DNA of 5,959 nucleotides from Bacteroidales bacterium (GTDB taxonomy: Bacteria; Bacteroidota; Bacteroidia; Bacteroidales; S143-33): NCBI GenBank assembly GCA_027083655.1, contig JALWNS010000155.1, positions 1 to 5,959 of the forward strand, in the 5' to 3' direction. Position numbers and translations under genes: made by a program. The notes below the pieces were generated by a model. The model was not told the DNA's origin. It saw only the letters and a program-made list of their open reading frames with translations, and did no database searches. Of the stretch, positions 1 through 5,959 are shown in pieces. How positions within the stretch are numbered: the stretch's first letter is position 1; the number at the start of each line of letters is the position of its first letter.

Positions 1-438
1 GTTATTAGGAGCAACACCTTTTGTTACTAAAATATTTTTAGTATTGTTGCTTACAGCAATAAAACGATCGATTCCTGAAAAGAATATGTTGACCCATAGA
101 TTCTGGTAAAAACTAGAAGAATAGGTCACATCAAGACCATGAATAATACATGTGTAATGTAGATCTTTTCTGATTTTTTTAAGTACCCATGGAATTACTG
201 CTAAAACTCCATCTCCAAGTAATACTGATGTTTGTTTTTTAACAAATAATAATTTTAATAGACACCAGATTAAAAAAAAAGGAAGTGCTTTTTTTCCAAA
301 AGTATTTATTGTCTTACTTACTTTATTTGTACTATGTTTTAACAGATTTTCATAGATAGCCTTATTTTGGTTTTCTATTCCACCAATTATAGGAGGGTAA
401 GCGCGTGAAATAAAATGAATTTCGTAACTATTTTTCAT
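1..438 (-). CDS. GT4-family glycosyltransferase, N-terminal part (runs off the window)
   Basis: Reading the minus strand from an ATG at 436-438 gives 146 codons open to the window edge, so the C-terminal half (donor-binding domain) is missing. The N-terminus has the usual GT-B/GT4 opening: a short beta strand, then SRAYPPIIGGIENQ (residues 11-24) with the glycine-glycine-x-E loop typical of GT4 enzymes. Later come an IIHGLD motif (98-103), as in many GT4 acceptor domains, and DRFIAVSNNTKN (124-135), the familiar end of the N-terminal Rossmann domain. The expected role is transfer of a nucleotide-activated sugar to a lipid- or glycan-linked acceptor at the cytoplasmic membrane face; sugar and acceptor cannot be told. 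No good Shine-Dalgarno sequence precedes the ATG. The frame stays open to 543 (stop at 544-546), so a TTG start at 519 or 543 is possible, but the extra residues do not resemble the family. It follows the GT2 gene in the same direction, with a probable gene remnant between. Confidence 0.85.
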   Translation of the reverse strand, partial: MKNSYEIHFISRAYPPIIGGIENQNKAIYENLLKHSTNKVSKTINTFGKKALPFFLIWCLLKLLFVKKQTSVLLGDGVLAVIPWVLKKIRKDLHYTCIIHGLDVTYSSSFYQNLWVNIFFSGIDRFIAVSNNTKNILVTKGVAPNN

Positions 439-496
439 GCGATTGTTCGATTTTAAAGTACAAAGTAGGATCTGTATAATCTTTCTATTTGAAAAA

Positions 497-607
497 CTAG
501 AAGAGGGTTTGAAAGTCAAGATGCTCTCTAGATTTATTGTCAATTAATAATCGCTCTATTATGTTATAAATATCATCATCTTCTTCTAAATTAAATTTAA
601 GTTTGTT
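497..607 (-). pseudogene. Probable remnant of a GT4 glycosyltransferase C-terminus
   Basis: The minus-strand frame from 607 to a TAG at 497-499 encodes 36 residues with a strongly protein-like core, EEDDDIYNIIERLLIDNK, followed by SREHLDFQTLF and the stop. Acidic residues, then an amphipathic helix of the I-x-x-L-L-x-D-N type, then R-E-x-L, match the pattern at the end of GT4 glycosyltransferases (a helix after the last donor-domain strand, usually read as 'i..LL.d...r..l'). The frame has no ATG, GTG or TTG and is closed upstream by TAG at 608-610, with more stops beyond, so it cannot be a free-standing gene by normal rules. It lies between the GT2 stop and the intact GT4 start, in a different frame from the latter. 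The simplest reading is the scar of a deleted or replaced GT4 gene. The match is by eye and short, so chance is not excluded. Confidence 0.45.
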
Positions 608-627
608 CTATTAAAGTAATATTTATA

Positions 628-1521
628 CTACTTATTATAGGAATTATTTTTTGTTGGTCTTATGGTATCTGAATCTATATTTTTATAATGTAAAGATGAA
701 ATTTGTTCAGAAATAATACCCATCATAAACATAAATAATGACGACATAAATAAAAGTGCACTCATATTTGTAAAACGACCCATTGTTGAATAGGTATAGC
801 TATAATAAATAAGTCCTATTGAAAATAAAATTAAACTGGCGGGCAAAAATAGACGCATAGGTGAAAATAATGCACCTATTTTTAAGATAATTGTAAAAAA
901 ACGAATACCATCTTTAATAATATTAATATGGCTTTTACCCTTGCGTTGTGATGCTTCAATAGGTAAATAGCCAACAGATAAGCCAGACCGAAAAAAAGCC
1001 ATAGTACTAGTTGTTGGATAGGAAAAGCCATTAGGTAAAAGATATAGGAAATTAAGAAAGTATTTGCGTCTGACTACTCTGAAACCAGAAGTTAGATCAT
1101 CAATTTGAAAACCAGTCATAAAAGAGGCCAGCTTATTGTAAAAAGCATTAGCAAAACGGCGAAATAACGAGGCATGAGTGGATGCCTTTCTGGCGCCAAC
1201 TACCATATCATAGCCTTTATTGAACATTTCTAACAGACGAGTAATATCTTCGGGTTTATGCTGACCATCAGCATCCATAAAGACAACAATATCACCCTGG
1301 GCATTTCTGGCTCCAGTCTTAATGGCTGCACCATTTCCCTTGCTTACCGGGTGAGAGATTACATTAACACCTGCTTTTTTACATACATTAACAGTATTGT
1401 CTGTTGAACCATCATTAATAACAAGGATTTCAGCATCTGGATAACTGGCTACTAGAGCCGGTAGTAACTGGGAGAGTCCAGACTCTTCGTTTTTAGCAGG
1501 GATAATAATTGACAGATTCAT
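628..1521 (-). CDS. GT2 polyprenyl-phosphate glycosyltransferase (DPM1/GtrB-like) with two C-terminal membrane helices
   Basis: This 297-residue protein should transfer a sugar from a nucleotide donor to polyprenyl (undecaprenyl) phosphate at the inner face of the cytoplasmic membrane. The GT-A fold is clear: SIIIPAKNEE at 4-13, INDGSTDNT at 35-43, SKGNGAAIKTG at 60-70, the metal-binding D-A-D at 83-85 followed by GQH, DDLTSGFR at 141-148, and the basic RKGKS loop at 193-197, all hallmarks of the dolichol/polyprenyl-phosphate hexose synthase group. Two hydrophobic segments follow at about 217-243 and 253-275, with a short polar tail. The start sits one base after the stop of the GT-C gene and has no clear Shine-Dalgarno sequence, so translation is probably coupled to it. 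As neighbour of a GT-C enzyme next to pilin, it is the obvious supplier of that enzyme's lipid-linked sugar. The identity of the sugar is not visible. Class assignment is secure; the partnership is inferred. Confidence 0.93.
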   Translation of the reverse strand: MNLSIIIPAKNEESGLSQLLPALVASYPDAEILVINDGSTDNTVNVCKKAGVNVISHPVSKGNGAAIKTGARNAQGDIVVFMDADGQHKPEDITRLLEMFNKGYDMVVGARKASTHASLFRRFANAFYNKLASFMTGFQIDDLTSGFRVVRRKYFLNFLYLLPNGFSYPTTSTMAFFRSGLSVGYLPIEASQRKGKSHINIIKDGIRFFTIILKIGALFSPMRLFLPASLILFSIGLIYYSYTYSTMGRFTNMSALLFMSSLFMFMMGIISEQISSLHYKNIDSDTIRPTKNNSYNK

Positions 1522-1522
1522 T

Positions 1523-3454
1523 TTATTTTATATTGTGACTTTCTTTTTGCTTGATATTGTATTTAAACATATCGAGAGTATTAGTTACTGTTGTTTTAAT
1601 TAGTGGTTTTGATTCTAATTTGTTTTCTATAATTTGAATAGTCTTTTTTGCAGCGTCATAATCATTGGCCATATATTGATTCTGCAAAAGTATAAAATAA
1701 AAATCAATCCGCCTTTTTTTATTATTTTCGGCGTTTTGTAGTACTTTAACCGCTTCTGGCCATTTCTCTTCCAGGGAGTAAGATTTAGATTTTAACACAG
1801 TCATTAAATCCATTATGGGACTGTGTTTGATTTTAGGGTTTAATTGCAGCATAGCAATAATATCCCTGAATTCATGGAAAGTAAGCTTTTGGCATAGATT
1901 ATCTCTGATACATTTAAATAAGGCCATCATAACACTATCAATTGCCCTGTCATAGTCGCCCTGTCGTGCAATCTGAAGATAATCGCTTGTTTTAGGGGCC
2001 ACAATTGCAGGATGAAGGGAGCTAAATAACAGACGAGTTAGTTTAAGAGAGATGTTTTTGGGGCGTTCATGTTCCATTTTAGATAATAATATTGCTGTGT
2101 TTTTATAATCACCTTTATTAAATAAATGAGTTAAATAACGGTATTGTGTGCGTAAGGATTTGGGGTGATGGGTGATTTGATAATTTATTAAAGCAGTTTC
2201 GGAACTCCAGCTTTGGGTAAGCTGATAATAATTATTAACATAAAATGCCAGATAGCCGGTTATTAAAAGATATATTAGGCATTTTATCAGTTTGGAATGA
2301 ATAAGATTTAGGGATGTATAACTACTAAAAACAAGTAGATAAATAATACCAAAAGCTGGTAAATAATTTCGGTGATCGAAGCGCAATTCAAGTTTTACTG
2401 CAGTAGATTCCAGTAAATGACCACCTAAAAACCATAATAATCCAAATAATAGAAAAGGAAAGCGGCTCTTATAGTAGTAACTGGTCAGTACCGCTATTAC
2501 TATCATAAGAACTGCCAGAATAGCTTCAGGGCTTTTCCATAATGACTGGATAATATTTATATCATCATATACAAGACCATAGGCACCAGGGGTTGGTATT
2601 ATTATAGAATAAATATATTCCCATAAAATAACGGCCTCGTTCCATAATCGGCTAAGAGGGTCAAATGGATATTGAGGTGTTGGGGAATAACTTAATTTAT
2701 TGGATAGAATCAGGTAAACAATTAAAAGAATAATTGGGGAAATAAGAAAAACAACTCGCCAGAGTGACCAGTATTTGAGTTTTGAATCATTTAAAAATAA
2801 AAACTCAATAATTAAAAGGTAAATGCAGATTAAAATACCATTTTCTTTACTTAGAAGCGCCAGGAGGGTGCTAATAATAAATGAAATACTTATAATCAGG
2901 TAACTTTTTAAGACATTATTTTCTTTATTGAATTTATGCCTTAAAAAAATATGGACATTTATTCCTATTAAAATAAAGAAACTTGAAAGGAGTGTCATCC
3001 TTTGTATGGTATAAAAAACGGCAAAAAAATGTATTGGAGCAAAAAGCCATAGAGCAGAAATTAACAGGCTTAACTTAATAGCCGTTGAGCGTGTATAGTT
3101 AAGCTTAATTAGCTGAAAGGCTAACAGAAATATTAGAAAAGCATTAATTTGATGCAGTATTAAATTAAATAACTTAAAGTCATAAGGATTAGGCCAGCTA
3201 TTGTGCTGCAGGGCAAATGTGAATAAGGAAACAGGGCGACCTGTTCCATGGCTATAATAACTTAATAAATAACGTAATGCGCTATCTAGATCATTAATTT
3301 TTGCTAGGCCTGAGAGGTTTGAAAAATCGTCCAGTTCAAATGTACCGGATAAGGCTGGAATTGAAAGCAGGTTAAAAAAGAATAAAACCAGGACAACAAG
3401 AAGAATAAAAAGCAGAGGCTGTATAAAATTAGGATATTCCTGAATTTTTAGCAT
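1523..3454 (-). CDS. Polytopic GT-C glycosyltransferase with TPR-like C-terminal domain, candidate pilin glycosyltransferase (TfpW/TMTC-like)
   Basis: The 643-residue product has an N-terminal membrane helix (about 13-32), then a periplasmic loop FELDDFSN (39-46) with the acidic pair expected of GT-C catalytic loops, then GRPVSLFTF at 72-80. Many hydrophobic segments follow up to about residue 410. Recognisable family signatures are YTIQRMTLLS (148-157), LSKENG (201-206), GHLLEST (345-351) and LELRFDHRNYLP (355-366), a set known to me from TMTC-like, TPR-bearing GT-C proteins. Residues from about 415 to the end are soluble and helical, with TPR-like pairs. GT-C enzymes take sugar from a polyprenyl-phosphate donor outside the cytoplasm. 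The gene lies just after the pilin gene, as tfpW does in some Pseudomonas strains, and is almost joined to a lipid-sugar synthase gene. The ATG at 3452-3454 has only a weak AGGT (3468-3471), 13 bases away. GT-C class is well supported; pilin as substrate is inferred, and direct homology to TfpW is not shown. Confidence 0.82.
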   Translation of the reverse strand: MLKIQEYPNFIQPLLFILLVVLVLFFFNLLSIPALSGTFELDDFSNLSGLAKINDLDSALRYLLSYYSHGTGRPVSLFTFALQHNSWPNPYDFKLFNLILHQINAFLIFLLAFQLIKLNYTRSTAIKLSLLISALWLFAPIHFFAVFYTIQRMTLLSSFFILIGINVHIFLRHKFNKENNVLKSYLIISISFIISTLLALLSKENGILICIYLLIIEFLFLNDSKLKYWSLWRVVFLISPIILLIVYLILSNKLSYSPTPQYPFDPLSRLWNEAVILWEYIYSIIIPTPGAYGLVYDDINIIQSLWKSPEAILAVLMIVIAVLTSYYYKSRFPFLLFGLLWFLGGHLLESTAVKLELRFDHRNYLPAFGIIYLLVFSSYTSLNLIHSKLIKCLIYLLITGYLAFYVNNYYQLTQSWSSETALINYQITHHPKSLRTQYRYLTHLFNKGDYKNTAILLSKMEHERPKNISLKLTRLLFSSLHPAIVAPKTSDYLQIARQGDYDRAIDSVMMALFKCIRDNLCQKLTFHEFRDIIAMLQLNPKIKHSPIMDLMTVLKSKSYSLEEKWPEAVKVLQNAENNKKRRIDFYFILLQNQYMANDYDAAKKTIQIIENKLESKPLIKTTVTNTLDMFKYNIKQKESHNIK

Positions 3455-3479
3455 ACAATGCTACTTGACCTGTTTAAAT

Positions 3480-3514
3480 AAAAAAGCGCTATACAGCATT
3501 TGCTGCATAGCGCT
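3480..3514 (-). terminator. Rho-independent terminator after the pilin gene
   Basis: On the minus strand, AGCGCTATGCAGCA (3501-3514) pairs with TGCTGTATAGCGCT (3485-3498) across a two-base AA spacer (3499-3500), giving a 14-pair stem whose only imperfect pair is a G-U wobble. Five T residues follow directly (3480-3484). In plus-strand RNA the same position would be an A-C mismatch and no U-tract would follow, so it is built for the minus direction. It begins 17 bases after the pilin stop and ends 25 bases before the GT-C start. It should end most pilin transcripts, with read-through supplying the downstream genes. Confidence 0.93.
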
Positions 3515-3531
3515 TAGAACTAAAATATGAT

Positions 3532-3948
3532 TTAGTTACAGTTTTTAGGCTGGATGTTTGTTGGGGAAATACCACTACAGCCAAATGTGAATTTACCTGT
3601 ACCAGTGTCATAATTTAATGACATGGTTGCATTGATTAATTGTGGAGCAACACCTGAAGATTTAAATGTTGCTACATAAGCGGCATTGGCAGTATCTGCT
3701 GTAATGGTTGATACGTATTTGCCGCCATCAATGGCATTGATATCTGTTAAATTAGGTAGAGTAGCAGAATCATTATAGTATTCTGCAACGGGTGCCTTTA
3801 AGCCTGATAAAAGAACAGATGCTTCTGTTGCCTGAGAACGGGCGATGTAGTCTTTATAAGCAGGAATAGCGACGGCAGCCAGAATACCGATAATTGCTAC
3901 AACGATCATTAATTCGATTAATGTAAAACCTTGTTGAGTTTTTCTCAT
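3532..3948 (-). CDS. pilA: Type IV major pilin precursor (PilA/PilE type)
   Basis: This 138-residue prepilin is the structural subunit of type IVa pili, used for twitching, adhesion and DNA uptake. The leader MRKTQQG is cut by the prepilin peptidase after G7. The mature protein begins with N-methylated F8, and E12 is the conserved Glu5 of the mature chain. The hydrophobic assembly helix spans about 8-35 ([20 protein letters not shown], then P29). The rest is a short globular head rich in Ser/Thr, with C124 and C137 placed to form the C-terminal D-region disulfide. The start is fixed by the leader and by a strong AGGAG. A sigma-54 type promoter lies upstream and a strong terminator follows, so pilin is probably made mostly from its own short transcript. 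The C-terminus is Cys-Asn, so it lacks the terminal serine that TfpO (PilO) modifies in P. aeruginosa. Sites between the cysteines (S125, S128, T130) or in the Thr-rich middle are candidates if it is glycosylated. That it is the major rather than a minor pilin rests on its size, typical composition and promoter. Confidence 0.96.
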   Translation of the reverse strand: MRKTQQGFTLIELMIVVAIIGILAAVAIPAYKDYIARSQATEASVLLSGLKAPVAEYYNDSATLPNLTDINAIDGGKYVSTITADTANAAYVATFKSSGVAPQLINATMSLNYDTGTGKFTFGCSGISPTNIQPKNCN

Positions 3949-3957
3949 TTGATGTTT

Positions 3958-3962
3958 CTCCT
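3958..3962 (-). promoter_or_regulatory. Strong ribosome binding site of the pilin gene
   Basis: AGGAG on the minus strand lies nine bases before the pilin ATG (3946-3948). It is the best Shine-Dalgarno match in the window, fitting an abundant structural protein, and it confirms the start set by the prepilin leader. Confidence 0.9.
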
Positions 3963-4022
3963 ATTAAAAATGGTATTATTCAATATATAGTTTATTTACT
4001 ATTTTATCTTGATTTAAGTTAA

Positions 4023-4038
4023 AGCAATTATTAGACCA
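4023..4038 (-). promoter_or_regulatory. Sigma-54 (RpoN) -24/-12 promoter of the pilin gene
   Basis: The minus strand reads TGGTCTAATAATTGCT, which fits the sigma-54 consensus TGG-(N9)-TTGCW exactly in spacing: GG of the -24 element at 4036-4037 and GC of the -12 element at 4024-4025. Transcription would begin near 4012, leaving a leader of about 63 bases before the pilin ATG. Pilin genes of Pseudomonas and relatives are known to be driven by RpoN with the PilS/PilR two-component system, which supports the call. The C, A, C and G positions after TGG do not match the full consensus. Confidence 0.82.
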
Positions 4039-4242
4039 GGTTTTGTAACCAGCTGTAATATAAGTAAAAGTTTCTTTTTTCTGTTTTTTATTCTCTGTTT
4101 CTTTGTTAATAATATGTCACTTGTTCACTTTTTTTGTTAAAAAATGACAATTATTGCTTATGAGGTTCTGTGGAATAATTTATCTTTATAGTATATTGTC
4201 ATTTTACATCTGTTAATTATTTAGAGAGTTACTTTATTTATT

Positions 4243-5325
4243 ATGTCAATTGAACTTGCAGTTGTTATTCCCACCTATAATGAATCCGGAAATATTCAAA
4301 ATACTATTAATAAAATAGCTGCGTCCTTACAGGGTATCAATTATGAAATTATTGTTGTAGATGATAATTCACCGGATAATACTTCAAAAAAAGTCAGAGA
4401 ATTAGCAGATAAAGATAATAGAATTCGGTGTATTACCCGAATTGACAGGGAGGGATTGTCTTCTGCCTGTATGGAAGGCTTTTTAAGTACGGTTGCGAAG
4501 TATCTGGCCGTTATAGATGCTGATGGTCAGCATGATGAATCATTATTACCCAAAATGCTTTCTAAATTAAAGTCTGGTGATGCTGATTTAGTAATTGCCA
4601 GTCGCTATGTTGATGGCGGTAGTACGGGCCATTTACCAGATGACAGGGTAAAAATAAGTAAGTTTGCAACACAACTTTCTAGACTGATTATGAAACATAA
4701 AGTTTCTGACCCAATGAGTGGTTTTTTTATGCTCCATAGAGAAAAATTAGAACCGCTATTTCCAGAAATTTCAGCTAAAGGTTTTAAAATTTTGCTGGAT
4801 TTCCTGATCCATGCTTCAGAATCACTTCGAATTGTGGAAATTCCTTATCAAATGAGAGCGCGTCACTCAGGTAAAAGCAAGTTAGACAGGTTGGTCATTT
4901 TAGAGTTTTTCTGGGTTTTTTTTGAAAAATATACGGGATACAAGATATCTCGCCAGTTTGTTTCCTTTTTAATAGTAGGCTTATCAGGCATAGCGGTTCA
5001 TCTTCTGTCACTCTGGATGTTTTTTCATCCAATGGGTATGGATTTTAAAATTGCGCAAATGTTAGCCACAATTACAGCGATGACCAGTAATTTTTTTCTT
5101 AATAATTCATTTACATTTAGACAGCATCGATTAACAGGCTGGAAAATACTATCTGGTTTGTTGAGTTTTTACCTTGCTTGTTCTCTAGGTGCTATTATTA
5201 ATACCGCATTTGCTCAATATATGTATACCTCTGGTATTACCTGGTGGTTTGCAGGTTTTATGGGTGCAATGGTCGGAGCTGTCTGGAATTATTCCATGAT
5301 AAAAATATTTACCTGGAAGTCATGA
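4243..5325 (+). CDS. GT2 polyprenyl-phosphate glycosyltransferase fused to a GtrA-like membrane domain
   Basis: This 360-residue protein joins a cytoplasmic GT-A domain to a four-helix GtrA-like domain. Domain one (about 1-220) has AVVIPTYNE (6-14), VVDDNSPDNT (38-47), REGLSSA (69-75), the metal-binding D-A-D at 92-94 followed by GQH, a DPMSGFF motif (about residue 160), and the RHSGKS basic loop. This is the dolichol/polyprenyl-phosphate mannose synthase pattern. From about residue 237 (QFVSFLIVGLSGIAVHLL) to the end lie four membrane helices with the SNFFLNNSFTF loop typical of GtrA. The same overall plan is seen in archaeal dolichol-phosphate mannose synthase. The product should make a polyprenyl-phosphate sugar and hold or flip it at the membrane. 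The Shine-Dalgarno candidate AGAGAG (4223-4228) is 14 bases from the ATG, which is far. The next gene, a DUF2723 GT-C protein, starts just past its stop and is the likely user of the lipid-linked sugar. The sugar is unknown; mannose should not be assumed. Confidence 0.94.
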   Translation: MSIELAVVIPTYNESGNIQNTINKIAASLQGINYEIIVVDDNSPDNTSKKVRELADKDNRIRCITRIDREGLSSACMEGFLSTVAKYLAVIDADGQHDESLLPKMLSKLKSGDADLVIASRYVDGGSTGHLPDDRVKISKFATQLSRLIMKHKVSDPMSGFFMLHREKLEPLFPEISAKGFKILLDFLIHASESLRIVEIPYQMRARHSGKSKLDRLVILEFFWVFFEKYTGYKISRQFVSFLIVGLSGIAVHLLSLWMFFHPMGMDFKIAQMLATITAMTSNFFLNNSFTFRQHRLTGWKILSGLLSFYLACSLGAIINTAFAQYMYTSGITWWFAGFMGAMVGAVWNYSMIKIFTWKS

Positions 5326-5327
5326 GG
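5324..5327 (+). promoter_or_regulatory. Ribosome binding site that decides a TTG start
   Basis: GAGG overlaps the TGA stop of the GT2-GtrA gene (5323-5325) and lies eight bases before TTG at 5336-5338. The spacing is ideal and the overlap suggests coupled translation. It favours TTG over the first in-frame ATG at 5417, which would cut off the first membrane segment. Confidence 0.7.
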
Positions 5328-5335
5328 CTATCTAT

Positions 5336-5959
5336 TTGTCGTCTATAAATATTAAACAGAATATAGTTTTATATTTGCTGATATTTTCTGGTTTGACAGG
5401 TTTGTATTTCGTTACTATGCCAGGCTTCCTGACGCTGGAAGATGATGGCTTTTTTGTTATGTCAGCCTGGTTTATTGGTGTATCTCATCCACCAGGTTAT
5501 CCTTTACACACACTTTTTACTCATTTTGCAACGCTCTTTCCTGTTGGTTCAATCCCATCCAGAGTTCACTTTGTTAGTGCAGTGTTTGGTGCTTTATCCT
5601 GCGTAGTGCTTGGCAAAATTGTATATAGGCTATTGCATTCACGATGGCTGGCTGTTTTTGCAGCCGTTGTTCTGGGGACTTCGTCTGTGTTCTGGTCTCA
5701 GGCGATTATTGCTGAAGTTTATACTTTAAATGTTTTTTTATTTCTGTTGCTGGTTTACATCAGTCTGATTTTTTTTCAGTTAGGGCGTAATATAAACGGA
5801 AAAAAAAGAACTTTGCTTCTATTTGCTTTTGTGTATGGGCTTTCAATTGCAAACCACTGGCCTTTAATTGTTCTTGGAAGCATTTTTTTTCTGGTTTTGT
5901 TTTTCTTTGAGTGGCGTCTTGTTTTTAAGCAGTTGCCCCAATTATTATTAGCCTTTTCT
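5336..5959 (+). CDS. DUF2723-family GT-C membrane protein, N-terminal part (runs off the window)
   Basis: The frame from TTG at 5336 stays open for 208 codons to the window end. The frame upstream is closed only at 5300-5302. The protein has a first membrane helix (about 10-27), then a periplasmic loop with the acidic cluster LEDDGFF (34-40) and GVSHPPGYPLHT (48-59), a hallmark of DUF2723 (TMEM260/protein O-mannosyltransferase-like). Next comes VFWSQAIIAEVYTLN (118-132), the second family signature, and SIANHWP (170-176). At least five hydrophobic segments are visible. Full members are several hundred residues long, so most of the protein is missing here. DUF2723 proteins have the GT-C fold and human TMEM260 is an O-mannosyltransferase; bacterial members are mostly uncharacterised. 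The likely role is transfer of a sugar from a polyprenyl-phosphate donor on the periplasmic side, with the adjacent GT2-GtrA enzyme as donor source. Acceptor unknown. Family call is strong; the TTG start is likely but not proven. Confidence 0.88.
   Translation, partial: MSSINIKQNIVLYLLIFSGLTGLYFVTMPGFLTLEDDGFFVMSAWFIGVSHPPGYPLHTLFTHFATLFPVGSIPSRVHFVSAVFGALSCVVLGKIVYRLLHSRWLAVFAAVVLGTSSVFWSQAIIAEVYTLNVFLFLLLVYISLIFFQLGRNINGKKRTLLLFAFVYGLSIANHWPLIVLGSIFFLVLFFFEWRLVFKQLPQLLLAFS

Larger units (their letters stand above)
3949..4242. other. Divergent intergenic region between pilin and the GT2-GtrA gene
   Basis: These 294 very AT-rich bases separate the two divergent arms. They hold the pilin leader, its ribosome binding site and its sigma-54 promoter. 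Upstream of that promoter, TGTCA occurs at 4115-4119 and 4197-4201 and in reverse as TGACA at 4145-4149, about 105, 185 and 135 bases before the predicted pilin start point. PilR sites with a TGTC core lie roughly 100 bases upstream of pilA in P. aeruginosa, so these are possible activator sites, but the motif is short. For the plus-strand gene the best -10 candidate is TATAGT at 4187-4192, without a convincing -35. No small gene or structured RNA was recognised. Confidence 0.5.

Noticed and set aside
439..543. Extended N-terminus of the GT4 protein using TTG at 519 or 543.
   Set aside because: The extra residues do not resemble the family, the extension overlaps the probable remnant in another frame, and the ATG at 438 gives a normal GT4 N-terminus.
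538..543. TTGACA on the minus strand as a -35 box for the GT4 gene.
   Set aside because: No acceptable -10 element lies 16 to 18 bases downstream, and the hexamer falls inside the protein-like remnant.
3631..3774. Three N-x-S/T sequons in the pilin (N59, N66, N106) as N-glycosylation sites.
   Set aside because: None has an acidic residue at -2 as PglB-type bacterial sites need, and no PglB/STT3-like gene (WWDYG motif) is present. Such triplets are common by chance in Asn- and Thr-rich pilins.
4115..4149. TGTCA...TGACA inverted pair as a hairpin or terminator.
   Set aside because: The arms are only five bases with a 25-base loop, too weak to fold; at most it is a protein-binding site.
5322..5348. 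Short ORF starting at the ATG that overlaps the end of the GT2-GtrA gene.
   Set aside because: It encodes eight residues before a TAA and has no separate ribosome site; the GAGG just inside it serves the TTG at 5336.

Overview
This AT-rich window comes from a Gram-negative bacterium, most likely a gammaproteobacterium. The grounds are a classic type IVa pilin with a strong RpoN (sigma-54) type promoter, and codon use strongly biased to A/T-ending codons. The genus cannot be told from the sequence. The whole window is a protein/envelope glycosylation neighbourhood built around the pilin gene.

Left part, minus strand, read from right to left: type IV major pilin (3532-3948); a strong intrinsic terminator (3480-3514); a 643-residue multi-membrane GT-C type glycosyltransferase with a helical, TPR-like C-terminal domain (1523-3454); a 297-residue GT2 polyprenyl-phosphate sugar synthase one base further on (628-1521); a short untranslatable scrap that looks like the tail of a GT4 glycosyltransferase (497-607); and the N-terminal 146 residues of an intact-looking GT4 glycosyltransferase that runs off the window (1-438).

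Right part, plus strand: after a 294-base divergent intergenic region, a 360-residue GT2 polyprenyl-phosphate glycosyltransferase fused to a GtrA-like membrane domain (4243-5325). It is followed, with a TTG start and a Shine-Dalgarno sequence lying over its stop codon, by the first 208 residues of a DUF2723-family GT-C membrane protein (5336 to the window end).

The two arms share one logic. Each has a GT2 enzyme expected to load a sugar onto a polyprenyl phosphate, next to a polytopic GT-C enzyme expected to take that lipid-linked sugar on the periplasmic side. In the left arm the GT-C gene directly follows the pilin gene, the position held by TfpO/TfpW-type pilin glycosyltransferases in Pseudomonas. 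Pilin is therefore the leading candidate acceptor. This acceptor assignment is inference; the enzyme classes are read from motifs. No tRNA, rRNA, CRISPR array, insertion sequence or origin was seen.
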